Assembly (NCBI RefSeq): GCF_933775445.1
Contig: NC_065877.1
Coordinates: forward strand, 29,264,001 to 29,328,000
Length of the DNA: 64,000 nucleotides
Direction of reading: 5' to 3'
From: Argentina anserina
Lineage: Eukaryota > Streptophyta > Magnoliopsida > Rosales > Rosaceae
Part shown: positions 24,496 to 36,946 of the stretch, piece by piece
Numbering within the stretch: the stretch's first letter is position 1
How the letters are laid out: each line of letters starts with the position of its first letter
Program-made: the position numbers and the translations under genes
Notes under the pieces: model-generated
Seen by the model: the letters and a program-made list of their open reading frames with translations, nothing else
What the model was told of the DNA's origin: nothing
The model's database searches: none

Positions 24496-25984
24496 CAGAC
24501 CCTAACATGAATTCACATACGGTGTAATAGTATTAGAGAATGTACGTTAAAATATGCATAAATGGTCTTGCATTTCTTGTGAAAGAAACTACCACAAAAA
24601 AATAACGTCTCAATTGGGAATTAGTAAAGTGACAAATTCAGAAATTGGTCCACTTTCATGAATATCATTACAAGGATGAAGATGATTGTTGGGAAGAAAA
24701 TTAGGTTAGAAATTGGTACTATGCTCTATCTTTCATCGATCAAATATGTTATATCGCAATAGTCTGAAATGTCACGAAAGTTAAATGATACAAAACAAAT
24801 TTACATAAATTTGATCTATCGCTACTTTTGCTAATCCGAGAGAGTTAAAATTTTAATCCCAAAAAAGAAAGACTGACTTCCAAATGGGATTAATTACACG
24901 TACATATAGCATGTTGTTAGTTTAAGGACCCTTAAATTAGTTTAATTATTAGTGTTTATATATGAATAAAATTATCAAATTAACTAACCAGATTCCTTTG
25001 GGATCTTAAACAAGAAGTCAAGGACTAACCACAATTAACATATTTTTCTTCCCCGTTTGCGAAAGAGTAAAGCTCTAGAACTATATACGTACGTCACTCG
25101 CGATCGATATATGATAAATTCCCCATTTTCCCTTTTTTAGGGCAAACTGCTAGCTTCCTCTAGGTATTGCCAAACGTGAAGGAATTATTAGGAGTTTGGG
25201 AGAACGTACGCTTTCACCACCAATCTTTCTGTTGGAAAATTCCGTGGTAATATAGCACTGCACGTTCTATACACATCAAAGCCATATCTTAAAGACACCT
25301 AACAAGAGCATCTATTAGCTCTGCATTTCTTTTCGCTGATTAAATCAATCAAGATCTGCCTTTATCAGCTGGGCATGTAGTTTTCTTGTGTACGTGATTC
25401 ATATAATGACAGGTTCTTGTCGATCACATGGAATATGCAGGGATGTGCGTACGTATATGTTCTGCTCATGAATGCTGTTCTTTTCATTTAGCTGAGAGAA
25501 AGAAAGGAATTAAACAGCTGAAAAGGACCCAGGTCCATATGAATCATTTGTTTGATGATCAAAGAAACAAAACAAACACAAAAAATATTGATTGAAGGAA
25601 CTCTTTGTAATATCTCATATATTTAAAGGGTAAAGTAATATATATATATTATTTGCATTTTGAATAAAATGTTATTGATCAGACGACTTGTTAATAAAAT
25701 GTGTATTAAGTTAAGTAAAGTTTGTTTTGAAACATATTTGAACGTGGTGGATATCAGTAATAACCGAATATTCGAAAAACATGAAATATTTGTGAGTTTG
25801 TTACGAGAATTGATTTACTAAATTAAAAAGGAAAACAAATGATTAGATAATACAATAAATAAAATAGATAAAAGATGGAGATCTAGAGGAGTCAGTAGAA
25901 ACTGATATATGGAGATGATTAGAACAAAAGGAGGCGGTTGTGGAGATAAAGGAGGAGCACACCAACTTTCTTTGGGGATCTGAG
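24496..25984. other. Intergenic DNA without a supported gene
   Basis: AT-rich, with short non-family open frames only. Confidence 0.5.
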
Positions 25985-25993
25985 GGATTGGAG

Positions 25994-26557
25994 CTAAGTA
26001 GCACGGACACGGATACGGACACGATTCGATATGTAGACACGGCATATCGATTTTTTTTAACACGGACACGTGGTAGACACGTTAATTAAATATTATTTTA
26101 ATATATATAGGTATTACAAATTGAAATCTAAGATATAGTTTCTTAATTAAAAAAATTTAAACAAAGATTCAAACCAATTACTAAAATATTGACTTTTGAG
26201 GAAAATTCGACATTCTAAACATATATTTTGATAAATTTTCAAGAATTTTTTTTTATTAATATAAATTTTAAACTATTTGGATAAGGAGCATCAATATACA
26301 CAAAAGCAATTCAGGAAGAATGCTAGGGAGTTCACATCCTATTGGAGTAACCAAGGTTCGAATCACACTATGTGCAATTTTGTGATTGTATTGCATGTGC
26401 GTGTCCAGATCCTATCCAAGTAAGGATACGCGTGTCCTAAACGCATCCAAATAAGCATACGCATGTCCAGCGTATTTGAGTGTATCCAAGGCATATCGTG
26501 TCTGTGTCCGTGTCGGACACGCAATACGTGTGGTGTTGCACATGTCCTTGCTACATA
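25994..26557. mobile_element. Non-autonomous DNA transposon, Mutator-like by its 9-bp target duplication (564 bp)
   Basis: GGATTGGAG occurs at 25985-25993 and 26558-26566. The element ends are related inverted repeats, GTAGCACGGACACGG and, on the other strand from the right, GTAGCAAGGACATG. GGACACG words are dense at both ends and the middle is AT-rich. No transposase remains. A 9-bp duplication fits Mutator-like elements; the family is inferred from that alone. Confidence 0.75.
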
Positions 26558-26819
26558 GGATTGGAGGGATTAGAGGGCTCTCTCTCTCTGGGGGTCCTAG
26601 ACACCTTCTCCACTGAAATGGAAAATCGTTATCTTCTTTATTAACCTCAATTCGGCGAGGCCAAGCTGCTGAGTTCTCTTGAAATACTCCTCGTCTCTCT
26701 GATCTTTCTATGAACCTATTGAACCACTAGTTCGGGTTGTTATCTTTCTTTGGAGATGGAGAAATTTGGAATATTTTCCTTGGTTTCGGATTGAGGTCGG
26801 GGTGTCGCACTCTCATTCC

Positions 26820-27590
26820 TACTCAATAATTATACAACACTACCATACAAGTTATGTTAAAGTTATAGACATTAGGAACACTAAAAATTGAATAAGAATC
26901 GATGTTGCAATTAATTTTAATGTTTTCAAGGTCAACTTTTTGAAATATATTACGATAGGCGTCAGTGTTGCTAGGAATACAACACCATCTCATCAGGCTA
27001 CTGTATTTTATAAGAAGTTATAGGCCTTAGACAGTCTCAATCACACTAAAAAATTGAATAAGAGTTGATGGTACCATAAAGTTTAATGTTTTCAAAACCA
27101 AACATTTGAAAAATATTATCACGAAGCCTTCTGGTGCGACGAATACAATACTACAATACAAGTTATTGTATTTTAAATCAAAGTTATAGGCCTTAGGCAC
27201 ACTAAAAATTGAGTAACAGTATATGTTGTCTTATTTATGTCGTTATTGACACATATTCAAGTTTTAGTCTCTTTAAAGTATAACACATGAAAAAAATGTA
27301 CAATAGCGTTTCTTAGTGTTAGGAATATGACGTCATTTTATGAGAAGATCATATTTTAAGACACTTTATTTGTCATATGCATACTAATACAGTAATACCT
27401 ATGGAAGAGTCAATGAGGACGGAAAAATGATATTATCTTTATGTTCTTATTGACAATTGATCAAGATTTTGATTTTTTAAGACTCGACACATGAGGAAAA
27501 TTTCAATAGCGGTCGGTAGTGTTAGGAATACAACACCACCATAAAAGTTTTCAAGTTATCGTATCTTATGTCAAAGATTAGGAATACAAG
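26820..27590. repeat. Degenerate tandem repeat, 150-200 bp period
   Basis: A module containing ACAACACCA, AAGTTATAGGCATTAG and ACACTAAAAATTGAATAAG recurs around 26832, 26979, 27148, 27327 and 27530 with loss of similarity. It ends close to the promoter of the hydrolase gene. Confidence 0.6.
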
Positions 27591-27699
27591 TCAGCATAGT
27601 GAAAAGAGATTTAAAAAAGAAAAGAAAAGGTAGCAGTAGTGTGCAAAGGTTACGGGTCGGGTTAAGCTCAAGCAGACGGTTTTTATTTTCACTTCCACA

Positions 27700-28365
27700 A
27701 GACTTGAACGACAACTGAAAAGACCACAGCAAATTCAGCTCTCAGAGAAATTCGAAAGCTGTATTCCAGAATTGGATCTAAAGCTTATCAGGTAAGTCTT
27801 ATCCTTCGTGTTCTGAATTCGATAACCCCTTCATGAAATATTTGGATTCTGACTCTTTTAGATAGAAAATAGATGTAGAAATTGCCTGTTTTGTATTTTC
27901 TGGGCTCGACTCAAAGTAATGATCCCTTTAATTCCTCCATTTGAGTTAAAGGGCTCATCTTGTTATCAAAGTTTGAATCTTTATTACATCAATTGAGTTT
28001 TTTATCCGATTGAGGTTGGAGTTTCTGGAATTAGAAGCTTAAGTTTGTGTATCAATAACAATTTCATTTAGCAAAAAAAATTAATCTTTAATGGCTTGTA
28101 TTAGAGGACGTTATCGGTTTATGTGGTTAAGTGTGTGTTCTCCATTTCGTTTATGATTTTTTGATGCTATGTAATTGAGTTTGGATCGGCTGCTTGCAAT
28201 TTTTGTAAAATGTCTGATATCGGATATGTTATTTGAGATTTCAAGCTAACAAAACTGGAAATTTCGTCAACCTAGTAATCTGAGTAACTGAATCTGTGAT
28301 CATGGAATGTGGAAACCTTTTCGATTCAGTTTCACTTTACACATTGTCAAAGTTTTTTACTTTAG
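27700..28365 (+). other. 5' UTR exon and intron of the alpha/beta hydrolase gene
   Basis: ATCAG|GTAAGT at 27791/27792 and TTTACTTTAG ending at 28365 frame a leader intron of 574 bp. The coding start follows 17 bases later. The start of the first exon is not fixed. Confidence 0.6.
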
Positions 28366-28382
28366 AGAGAACTAATTGAAAG

Positions 28383-29450
28383 ATGTTTGGTATTTGGTGC
28401 TCAGTTATGTGGAAGCGTGGAAACAAATCGAAACAGTATAATGGGCCTCCAAACCGTGTCGTTGCATTTCTGGTTGTGTCTGTCACATTAGTTATCGTTG
28501 TTTACATATTGTTGTTTCACAACACTGATCAGAAGCCAAATCCAGTACTTGGACTTCGAATGGAAAAGTGGAATAGCTTCGAGTCAGTGGTGCAACTATC
28601 TCCGACTATAGAGTTCCGGAATGGAACAGATGTTATATGGCAAATACCAGATTCACCTAAAACAGTCCTCTTTCTGGCTCATGGTTGTGATGGTAGAGCT
28701 GCTAACTTTTGGGACAAGTCTAATACCTGCCCAAACTGCGTTGGTTTGCCAGAAGAAAGACTAATTGTTCTTCATGCTCTTGCTAGAAAGTTTGCAGTTC
28801 TTACTATTTCAAGTAAAGGGAGGTGCTGGGCTTTCGGGAAGGAATTAATTATTGTTAAGGATATTATCACATGGTGGGTGAAGAAAAATAAGCTTGAGAA
28901 ACTTCCTCTTGTGGCTTTGGGCGCCTCTTCTGGGGGATACTTTGTCTCTGTGCTTGCCACTGAGCTGAAGTTCAGTAGTATTACACTAATGATTGCTGAA
29001 GGGATGTTTAATCAAATAGATATAACAGAGAACTATCCGCCTACCCTATTTGTCCACATGCCTAAAGATCAATTTAGGCAGAAAAAGATAGCCGAGTATA
29101 TGGAAGTTTTGAAAAATAATGGTGTTGATGTTGAAGAGATAGAGTCCATGGAGTTTCCCTTGTCACCATATGTCTTAGCTAACAGAATCCCAGGTCTTGA
29201 TCAGTCTGTTTCTGCTAAGCTCTTTGAACTCTTCCGCCATGAGGGGTTTATTGATGAGAATGGATATATGAAGAACGATGGCCGCAGAACACATTGGAAA
29301 GAAGCTGCAAAAAAGAGTAATATCATTTCTCCAGACAAGCAGCTAGCCCATTACATACAGGAGGAGTTAAATCTTGCATTCGCGTTCCATGAAATGACAA
29401 GCTTACACTGTGACAGAATCTTTAAATGGTTTGAATCTCATATGAGGTGA
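28383..29450 (+). CDS. Membrane-anchored alpha/beta hydrolase-fold protein, specific function unknown
   Basis: A single coding exon of 355 codons. Residues 26-46 form one hydrophobic segment after a basic N-terminus, so the protein is probably a signal-anchored type II membrane protein with its hydrolase domain outside the cytosol. The domain has an HGCDG oxyanion-type turn at about 99-103 and a nucleophile elbow GASSGG at about 179-184 (G-x-S-x-G). An acid residue and the late His are expected but not assigned; HEMTSLHCDR near the C-terminus could carry the His. It looks like a plant-wide family of uncharacterised hydrolases. Substrate is unknown. No frameshift is seen. A second Met at residue 9 is an alternative start that still keeps the anchor. 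Confidence 0.85.
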   Translation: MFGIWCSVMWKRGNKSKQYNGPPNRVVAFLVVSVTLVIVVYILLFHNTDQKPNPVLGLRMEKWNSFESVVQLSPTIEFRNGTDVIWQIPDSPKTVLFLAHGCDGRAANFWDKSNTCPNCVGLPEERLIVLHALARKFAVLTISSKGRCWAFGKELIIVKDIITWWVKKNKLEKLPLVALGASSGGYFVSVLATELKFSSITLMIAEGMFNQIDITENYPPTLFVHMPKDQFRQKKIAEYMEVLKNNGVDVEEIESMEFPLSPYVLANRIPGLDQSVSAKLFELFRHEGFIDENGYMKNDGRRTHWKEAAKKSNIISPDKQLAHYIQEELNLAFAFHEMTSLHCDRIFKWFESHMR

Positions 29451-30534
29451 ATAACAGTCAAATCTTCGTCCACAAGATGACAAGTAAGGCTTTGTTTCTA
29501 ACTTTTGGTTCTAGGGTGGGAAGGATTTGAAAGAAAATGAAACACGACCTGTTAAGTTATATATTGGATCAATCAGTGATGAAGTCTGGCTTGGAGAAAG
29601 AGGCGTATTGCATTAGCTCATCAAGCTAGGAAGGTCGATTATGCCATGGATTTTAGGTAAATTTTGACTGTCCTTAAGAAAGAAGAAGAGTATGTGCAAA
29701 TGTATTTTTCTCTTACACAATGTGGAAGTAAGAATTGTAATGTCACTGATTTGATGAGGTGCAAATCGTAAAACATTTAACCGGTATAAAACAATTGAAG
29801 CAGATATTCTGATCAACTATCACAACTTACTACAAAACAAGAAGTACGAAATAGAAAATAGGATTTGGAAGAATGATTACAAAACATGATATACTGTTGA
29901 TCTGTCAGATTATGAATGTAAACATTGTATTCCTTATCCTGCTCTGTAATCTGGCAGCTTCATTCCTGACTTCTTCACTCCTATCTCAAACATATGACCA
30001 GTGGAAAATTAATGTCATCAATACATATTCTACACATCTATATCCTGTTTGAACTTATACATATGCAAAATGTCACTGAGCATTGAATTGTATTCCACTC
30101 ATCAAACTCATTCCTTCTGTTTCATGTATCTTTATCTGAAAGTAGTTTGAAGTATATATCATCTCAGATATCAGCTTGATTTCTTAATAAACCCTCAACA
30201 GTTTTGTTTGTAGAAGCTAACGGCAAATGTTGCTATCTCCTATCTCCTTTCGACACCTGAAGCTAGGTATTCTCATTAGCCCTGCCTTCAGGCAGCTTGC
30301 AGCTCTGCACAGATGACCTCATGTATCTCTCACCTTTTTAGCCTTAGACTCGAGCTTATGACCTCTATGGTGGCTGCTTTTTTGGTTGATTCTTAAGGAT
30401 GCGCTATATTCCTTGTTCTATATCAAGGTCAGTGTCTTGGTGTTTTTCTTTTATATACAGATTACTCGGAGTCTCTTTGGGTCAATGACATGATTTTTGT
30501 TACTCAAATGAAAATGGCATGATACATTGACACC
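29451..30534. other. 3' region of the hydrolase gene and intergenic DNA
   Basis: Holds the probable 3' UTR and, at about 30210-30420, a diverged partial copy of the 17.6-kb inverted-repeat arm (shared GAAGCTAG, GGTGGCTGC and the order between them). No further gene. Confidence 0.45.
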
Positions 30535-30900
30535 ATCACATAGGGCTCATCATTTAGCCCGCGGATCCGAAAAACCCGGGGAGGCCAGCAAGCCCGTTGG
30601 GCTTTTACCTGGCCCGGTCTGCAAGAAAGCCCGCCAAATCCCGCTTCCGTGAGTGGAGGGCTGAGCTTAGTTTAGAGGTGTGAAACCCGCCCGGTCAGCC
30701 AAAAGCCCGCTAGCCCGACCTGCCAAAAGCCCGCAAGGCCCGCCAAGATATAAAATATTATACATGTATATAATATATTATACATATAACAATTATATGT
30801 CTTTTTTGGTAACATTATGAAGCAACTATATGAAGTATATGAAGTAAACTTCTTGGGATTTATCGACACCAACTGATGTTATCGGTACTAATATTTAGGG

Positions 30901-31262
30901 TGTAATATCCCGAATTTTCGGATTCGAATTGTATGAATTCTTGGAAATTATTAAACCTGGAAAATTGAATAAATAGTATTTTTTTCCGCTTCACGACGAT
31001 GTCAAAACGAAACGGAACCGTCGTCGGAAATTAAAAATTTAAAACGTTACGTTTCCGCGACACGAGAGTCGACTTTTACTCCGTCGCTCGTGTCCGAAAA
31101 TTTCCTTCACGAAAGTTGTAGAGCTCGTCGATACAATTTCGTGGGCACGTCACGCACCTTAATCGGACGTCGTATGTGAAAGTTATTGACGACGGAAGTT
31201 GGTTTCCGATTTTGGAAATTGTATAAAAGGAGATTTTTGCAAACCCTATTTTCCAAAAACAG

Positions 31263-31313
<51 letters not shown>

Positions 31314-33146
31314 CAACCCTCTCTCCCTCTCGACCCCGACCCCCTCTAAAAAAAATTCCTTCGCCGATCTCGCGCCTCCGGCCGGTGTGGCTCTCACCGC
31401 CGGTCCCAAGACCGCTGCAAGCTCGATTGCACCAACCCCTGGGCGAGACGCGTCCTCCTCGCCACCGTAAAGCCTCGCTGACAAGCGACAATTTCTGAAA
31501 AACCTCGCCGCCGATTCAAGATTCGCCGTCGGAGAATGGAGCCATAGGTCCTTGCAAATCGACCCTTGGTTGGAGTGTAGCACGAAATTGAAGCTTCAAT
31601 TGGAGGTTTTAGCGTCGGAGGTGAGCTTGGGAATTCTGAAACCTCCCAGCAACTTTATGGCCAATCCCCGGCGATATGGGTTGCAACGAAGGTATGGTTG
31701 TGATCACCTCTACATGATCTTCATCTTTCTTGTTTCAGTGTTTGTAATTTTGTTGAGTTTTGGGCGGAGTGGTTGGAGTAGCGCGTGTCGCCGTCTGTGG
31801 CGGCTCGTGGGTGGTTGTGGAGGTGCAGGGACACGACATTAAGTCGTGGAAGGGAGGAGGAGAAGAAAAGAGAGAGTTTTGGGCGGCGGTGGGCAAGCCA
31901 CGCGCGCCGGTTTGGGCGGTACGTGAGCTCCATGCGCTGGTACTGTGGGTGGCGTGTGAGCGCCCCCCGCGGTTGTCGGAGGGTGGCGGGTGAAACCCAC
32001 GCGCCGCTACGTGCGGAGGCGCGTGAACAGTGTTTCTGAACAATATTTTTTTTAAAAGTAATTTCTGTACAGTAAATGTAAAAGGTAATTTTATGTACAG
32101 TAAATTGTAAAAAGTAAATTCCGTACAGTAATAATGTAAAAAGTAATTTATGTACATTAATTGTAAAAAGTAATTATCTAAATAGTAAATCAGTGATTAG
32201 TATTTACTGGAATAGTATTTACAATGAAACAGTACATTGATTTACAGTATATGTAAACACTATGTACATGAACAATATTTGCGTGAACAGTAATTACGTA
32301 AAAATAATAAATTGCTGAACAGTAAACAGTAGTACTGATTCGGCATTTGAGGTTTTACGTAACGTTTCTAACCACTTTATTATACAACTAGGTAATCGAC
32401 AAAACAAGTGAAAGATTTACTGTCGGTATTGTGGAATTTCGCTCAGGAAAACAAGGTGAATAGATCTCACTATGACGAGTCTCCCCTTGGCGGAGATTCA
32501 TAATTACGCTTTATTTAAAAGACCAAACTATGATATGTATATGATATAGTGGGTTGTTATACTATATACTGTCATACTCGTATTTCCAAATGAGTTTATT
32601 TACAGCACCAATATTTATTTTATTTAAGCATGAGTCACTTAGTTTTTGTGCAATAACATGTGAGGATTGTATTGTACGTGGTTTTAACTTTGAGTCATGT
32701 TAAAACGTTTTCTATCTTCGGACGTGTTGGCAGTATCGAAACCTAGCCTTGGCTGGGTGACAGTTACGATGAGTGCATTTATAATTAAATATTTTATGTA
32801 TTTTCTTTTGTATACTATGCGTGTTATACTGTTGATTTACTCATACGAGCTGCAAAGCTTACCGGGTTTGTGTTTACAATCCCGGTGCACCTATTCGATA
32901 GTGTAGGGGATAGTTTTGCAGGTGTGGATTAGTAGAATTGAAGGGCTACTATGAAGATTTCGAAGTTTCATTATTTATATTTGTGATGAGGATTTTACAT
33001 TTCAATTTGATATAATGCTTGAATTATAAACTGGTTTTGTAATAATCAAATCGACTGAGATGTACTATGAACCCAGTTATGATACGCTGTGACTATTAGA
33101 TGATTTCGATTTTTGAGTTAACACTTGAAATTTAGGGGTCGTGACA
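30901..33146 (+). mobile_element. Solo LTR of gypsy family A, nested in the tandem array
   Basis: It starts TGTAATATCCCGAATTTTCGG and ends GGGTCGTGACA, like the LTRs of 42257-52090. The flanks TAGGG (30896-30900 and 33147-33151) are a perfect 5-bp duplication. At 2246 bp it is shorter than its relatives because the TGGGTAAC/ATGAGTACCC block between GTTACGAT and GAGTGCATTTATAATTAAAT is absent. A long CT microsatellite lies at about 31266-31312. Confidence 0.95.
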
Positions 33147-33450
33147 TAGGGACCCAGTTAAAACTCATCTAATTTGAACATCATCTCACCGTCAGAATTT
33201 TCGGTAAACCGAAAACACCACTAATATATCCTAAGGGATAACTCATTACCAGGATGCAAACGTCGAAAGCCACTTGCATATTTGAAATCATCTAATTTTT
33301 GTCATTGATTGTGGGCAGTCGCACTGAGCAAACTCATTTGGCAAAGCCCCGGTCAATGTGGTTTTAATATGTCGAAATGCCTTTTTTTGTTGACCGTTAG
33401 TAAGGATGGTCAAACTATGTCTAAAATGGACAAAATTTTACAGGGTCCCT

Positions 33451-34610
33451 CAAGGCCGGCCTTGGGCTAAAGCCACTAAAGCACAAGCTTTGGGCCCCTA
33501 ATTTTAAGGGCCCTCAAAATTAATCATATACACATAGTAAAAAAAAAACTGGGTCGTAAAAGAAGGAGGCCACGTTCTTATATTTTTTTCAATTTTCTGA
33601 CTTTATCTCTTCCTCTCTTTCTCTAATTCTCTCCTCTGTAAAAAAAATTACCGTCACAGCTCCGGGACTTCTCGAAGATTCTCAACACCGCTGGCCCTTC
33701 AGCTAATCTCTCTCTCTGATACGTTACTGGTCTCCCCTTTCAATTCTTTTCAATTTTGTATATGTTTTTGTTTAGAGAGAGTAGGATGAAAGATTGGGAA
33801 TATGTGGTGTTTGATAAAGTTAAAGATGTATGTGTGCTTTTCGATACAAATCTGAGCTTAGATATTAGATTGATAGATTCCATTAGTGTTTGGATTTCTG
33901 GCTCATTTGGTTTTTTCCGAAGCAATCTTCTAATGAATGGAAAAAAATTCGCCAATCTTTGATTCATATAGGATGTAGAAATGTCTAAAACTCTAAATGA
34001 TTGAATGGATTGTAAGGAAAACGAATTTGCAGGAGATTATTGCGTGCTTGGCTTGATGAAACTTAGTTTTAATTGGCTGCTTTGTTTACAAAGTGTAGTT
34101 GTTAGTTATGGTAGCCTTTCCATGTTATTCATATTGCATATCTTCTTTTGTATACCATATTGTTATGGCCGTCAATAAATTTATATTGTATGAGCTTCTT
34201 AGTTTTTGGAATGAAAAATATGGTGACGAGGTCATGCTCATGATACAAATTGAACATTAGTATCTGTTTTCTATGGTTTTATCAGATTATGACAACAATT
34301 TTGTTATATTTTGCAGGGTGCTATATGGCTACAATCAGGAAGTATCCTTCTCGGGCTAAAAAAAAAAGAGATTAAGAGGAGGGAGGCGCTAAAGAAGGTT
34401 CAAGCAAGAATGTCAATTTTTGAGTAAAAGGTATTGATATTTGTAACTTTTATATTTTTGCTTCAAACATTATATCATTTTATTATTATTGAAAGTTTTA
34501 TTGCTATGTTTTGTTATTTCAAAAAATTTATTGTTTCAAATTTTTTTTTTGGACAATGGCCCCAATTTTTCTCATCGCTTCGAGCCCTGAAAATCTCAGG
34601 GCCGGCCCTG
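33451..34610 (+). mobile_element. Non-autonomous hAT transposon, nested in the tandem array
   Basis: The ends are CAAGGCCGGCCTTG and, at the right, CAGGGCCGGCCCTG, matching inverted repeats of hAT type. GGGTCCCT is duplicated at 33443-33450 and 34611-34618 (8 bp). Near 34326 a short reading frame starts MATIRKYPSRAKKK and then meets a stop after an A-run. It resembles the start of hAT transposases only loosely. The zinc-finger, catalytic and dimerisation domains are missing. Confidence 0.92.
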
Positions 34611-36304
34611 GGGTCCCTAAATATATATACCGATCACATCTGCTAGTGTCGATCGACCGTATTTAGAACCAGAGTTGTTGATCACCGAAATGTCCACTAA
34701 CGTATTATAACCTTTACACTGGGTTTAAAATAAAACTATCGCATTATATAGTGACTATATGAAGGAAACTTCGCGGAATTAATCGACACCAGCCGATGTG
34801 ATCGGTCCTTATATATAGTGACCCTATAAACATTTCATCTAATTCGGACCTCGTTTAACTGTCGGAATTTCCGGTAAACCGAAAACACAACTAATATGCC
34901 CTAAGGGATGACCCATTTCAAAGATGCGAACACCGAAAACCGTTTACATATCTGAAATGACCTAATTTTTGTTACCTATCATGCGCGGTCGCACTGAGGA
35001 AACCCATTTGGCAAAGCCCTGGTCAATGGGGTTTCAATATGTCAAAACGCCTCTTTTTTTGTTTACCGTAGGTACGAACGGTCAAACTATGTCCAAAATG
35101 GACGAAATTTTTACGTAGTCCCTAAATATATATACCGATCACATCTGCTAGTGTCGATCGACCATATTTCAAATTAGAGTTGTCGATCGCCTAACTGTCC
35201 ACTAATATATCATAACCTTTAAATTAGGTTTTATAATAAAATTATTGCATTATGAAGGGACTATATGAATGAAACTTCTTGGGATCAATCGACACCAGCC
35301 GATGTGATTGGTATACATATTTAGTGACCCTGTAAAAATTTCATCCAATTCGGACCTCATTTGACCGTCGGAATTTCCGGTAAACCGAAAACACCACTAA
35401 TATGCTATAAGGGAGGACCCATTACAGAGATGCGAACATTGAAAGCCGTTTGTACATTTGAAATTATATAATTTTTGTTACCTATCGTGCGCAGTCGTAC
35501 TGAGGAAACTCATTTGGCAAAGCCCCTATCAATGAGGATTTTAATATGTTAAAACACCTCTTTTGACCGTAGGTACGAACGGTCAAACCATGTCCAAAAC
35601 TAACGAAATTTTTACGGGGTCCCTAAATATATATACCAATCGACCATATTTCGAACTTGAGTTGTTGATCGCCAAAATGTCCACTAATGTATCATAAAAT
35701 TTCTATTAGGTTTATAATAAAACTATCGCATTATGAAACGACTATATGAAGAAAACTTTTCGGAATCGATCGACACCATCCGATGTGATCGTTATATATA
35801 TTTAATGATCATTTTAAAATTCATCCAATTCGGATCTCGTTTGACCGTCGGAATTTCCGGTAAACCATATGTACGGACGCCTTTTTGAAACGCCTTTTTT
35901 TTACCGTATGTATGGACGGTTAAACCATGTTCAAAACGGACGAAATATTAATGGGGTCGCTAAATATATATATTGACCACATCTACTGTTTTCGATCGAC
36001 AATATTTCGAAACTAGAACTTATTTGTAATTTTTTTAGAATGTTTTCTAATAATTCTTTTATTCTTCTAAACCTGCAAGGCCCGACTTAATCCGGCCCGT
36101 AAAAACCTGCAAAACCCACTTTAAGTGAGCGAATTTGAATCTTCATATTTATGAAAATACCCGGCCCGTCACTTATTTAAATGTGCTAAGGTCCGGCCCA
36201 CCACTCATAGACCGGGATGAGTAACCCATTTCCTAACCCGGCCTACCATAAGATACTTTTCATTAGTGATATCACTTATTGTACATTGGGATGAGTAATC
36301 ACAT

Positions 36305-36946
36305 GACTTTATTGTAGCACAAATTTCAGACGGTGTTTTTATAATTTCTTACGAGATTTATCTTTTACAATAGGTAGTTAGACACTCCAGAAGAAAGTTG
36401 GGAAGTAAAACCATTCATCTAATTTTTGAAATATTAGAGGAAACTAATATGGCTATGTAATTGATCTGCTTCAACACTTCAATCACCTGTCTTGACAATT
36501 TTCCTATTATTATTTTTTCTCTACATTATATATATATATATATATATATATATCTTTTGTGATAATGGAAGAAAATCATAAACTATAATGGCTATGTTTT
36601 TGGGCAAAATTTTTTTTTTGCACCATTTGTTTGAAATGCTTTTCAAAATCCTCACTGGATGCTAAAATGATCAGCTGTTCATGCTAAATTAATTAGTCAG
36701 ATTGTTTAAATTTCACTTGAGCATCTTGTAAGAGAGTAAGTCCATTCTTATTTTAGAGGTACCTGAGCAAAGTTGAGTTTCATTGTGGCCATGTTATTGT
36801 CATAGAAAAGGTTTTTTGAACAATATGACTAATGACAATCTAAGCTAAATTGTAATTTGCAAGCAATACTTTTTTTCTTTCTATTTTGTTGTTTGAGAAT
36901 GTTAGAATTGTTGCAAGTAGGAAGTCAGGGTTCTTATGAAAATACT
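36305..36946. other. Intergenic DNA between the array and the next solo LTR
   Basis: AT-rich, no gene; contains the TA run at 36527-36553. Confidence 0.5.
36527..36553. repeat. (TA)n microsatellite
   Basis: Uninterrupted TA run. Confidence 0.95.

Larger units (their letters stand above)
30822..36050. repeat. Tandem array of four ~480-512-bp units (satellite-like)
   Basis: The phrase GACTATATGAAG with TCGACACC after it marks unit starts near 30822, 34753, 35259 and 35740. Each unit carries GGAATTTCCGGTAAACC, CATTTGGCAAAGCCC and AAATATATATACC in the same order. Spacings are 506 and 481 bp, and 512 bp for the first unit once the two nested insertions and one copy of each target duplication are subtracted. 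The last unit is shortened and fades near 36050. Confidence 0.88.
30542..36297. mobile_element. Putative outer repeat element carrying a tandem array and two nested insertions
   Basis: A 7-bp direct repeat, ATCACAT, lies at 30535-30541 and 36298-36304. The enclosed DNA begins AGGGCTCATC and ends GATGAGTA, sharing only CTCATC/GATGAG as inverted ends. GC-rich words of the AAGCCCGC and CCGGCCCG type occupy both edges (30550-30745 and 36070-36240) and the tandem array fills the middle. A hAT-type non-autonomous element is the likely class, but the ends are too weak for a firm call. Without the two nested insertions it would be about 2.3 kb. Confidence 0.45.

Noticed and set aside
31107..32157. 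Several overlapping frames of 70-158 codons
   Set aside because: They lie inside the solo LTR, in its CT microsatellite and GC-rich block, and match no protein; the same holds for frames in the other LTRs (5711-6324, 38353-38992, 42597-43382, 49863-50174).
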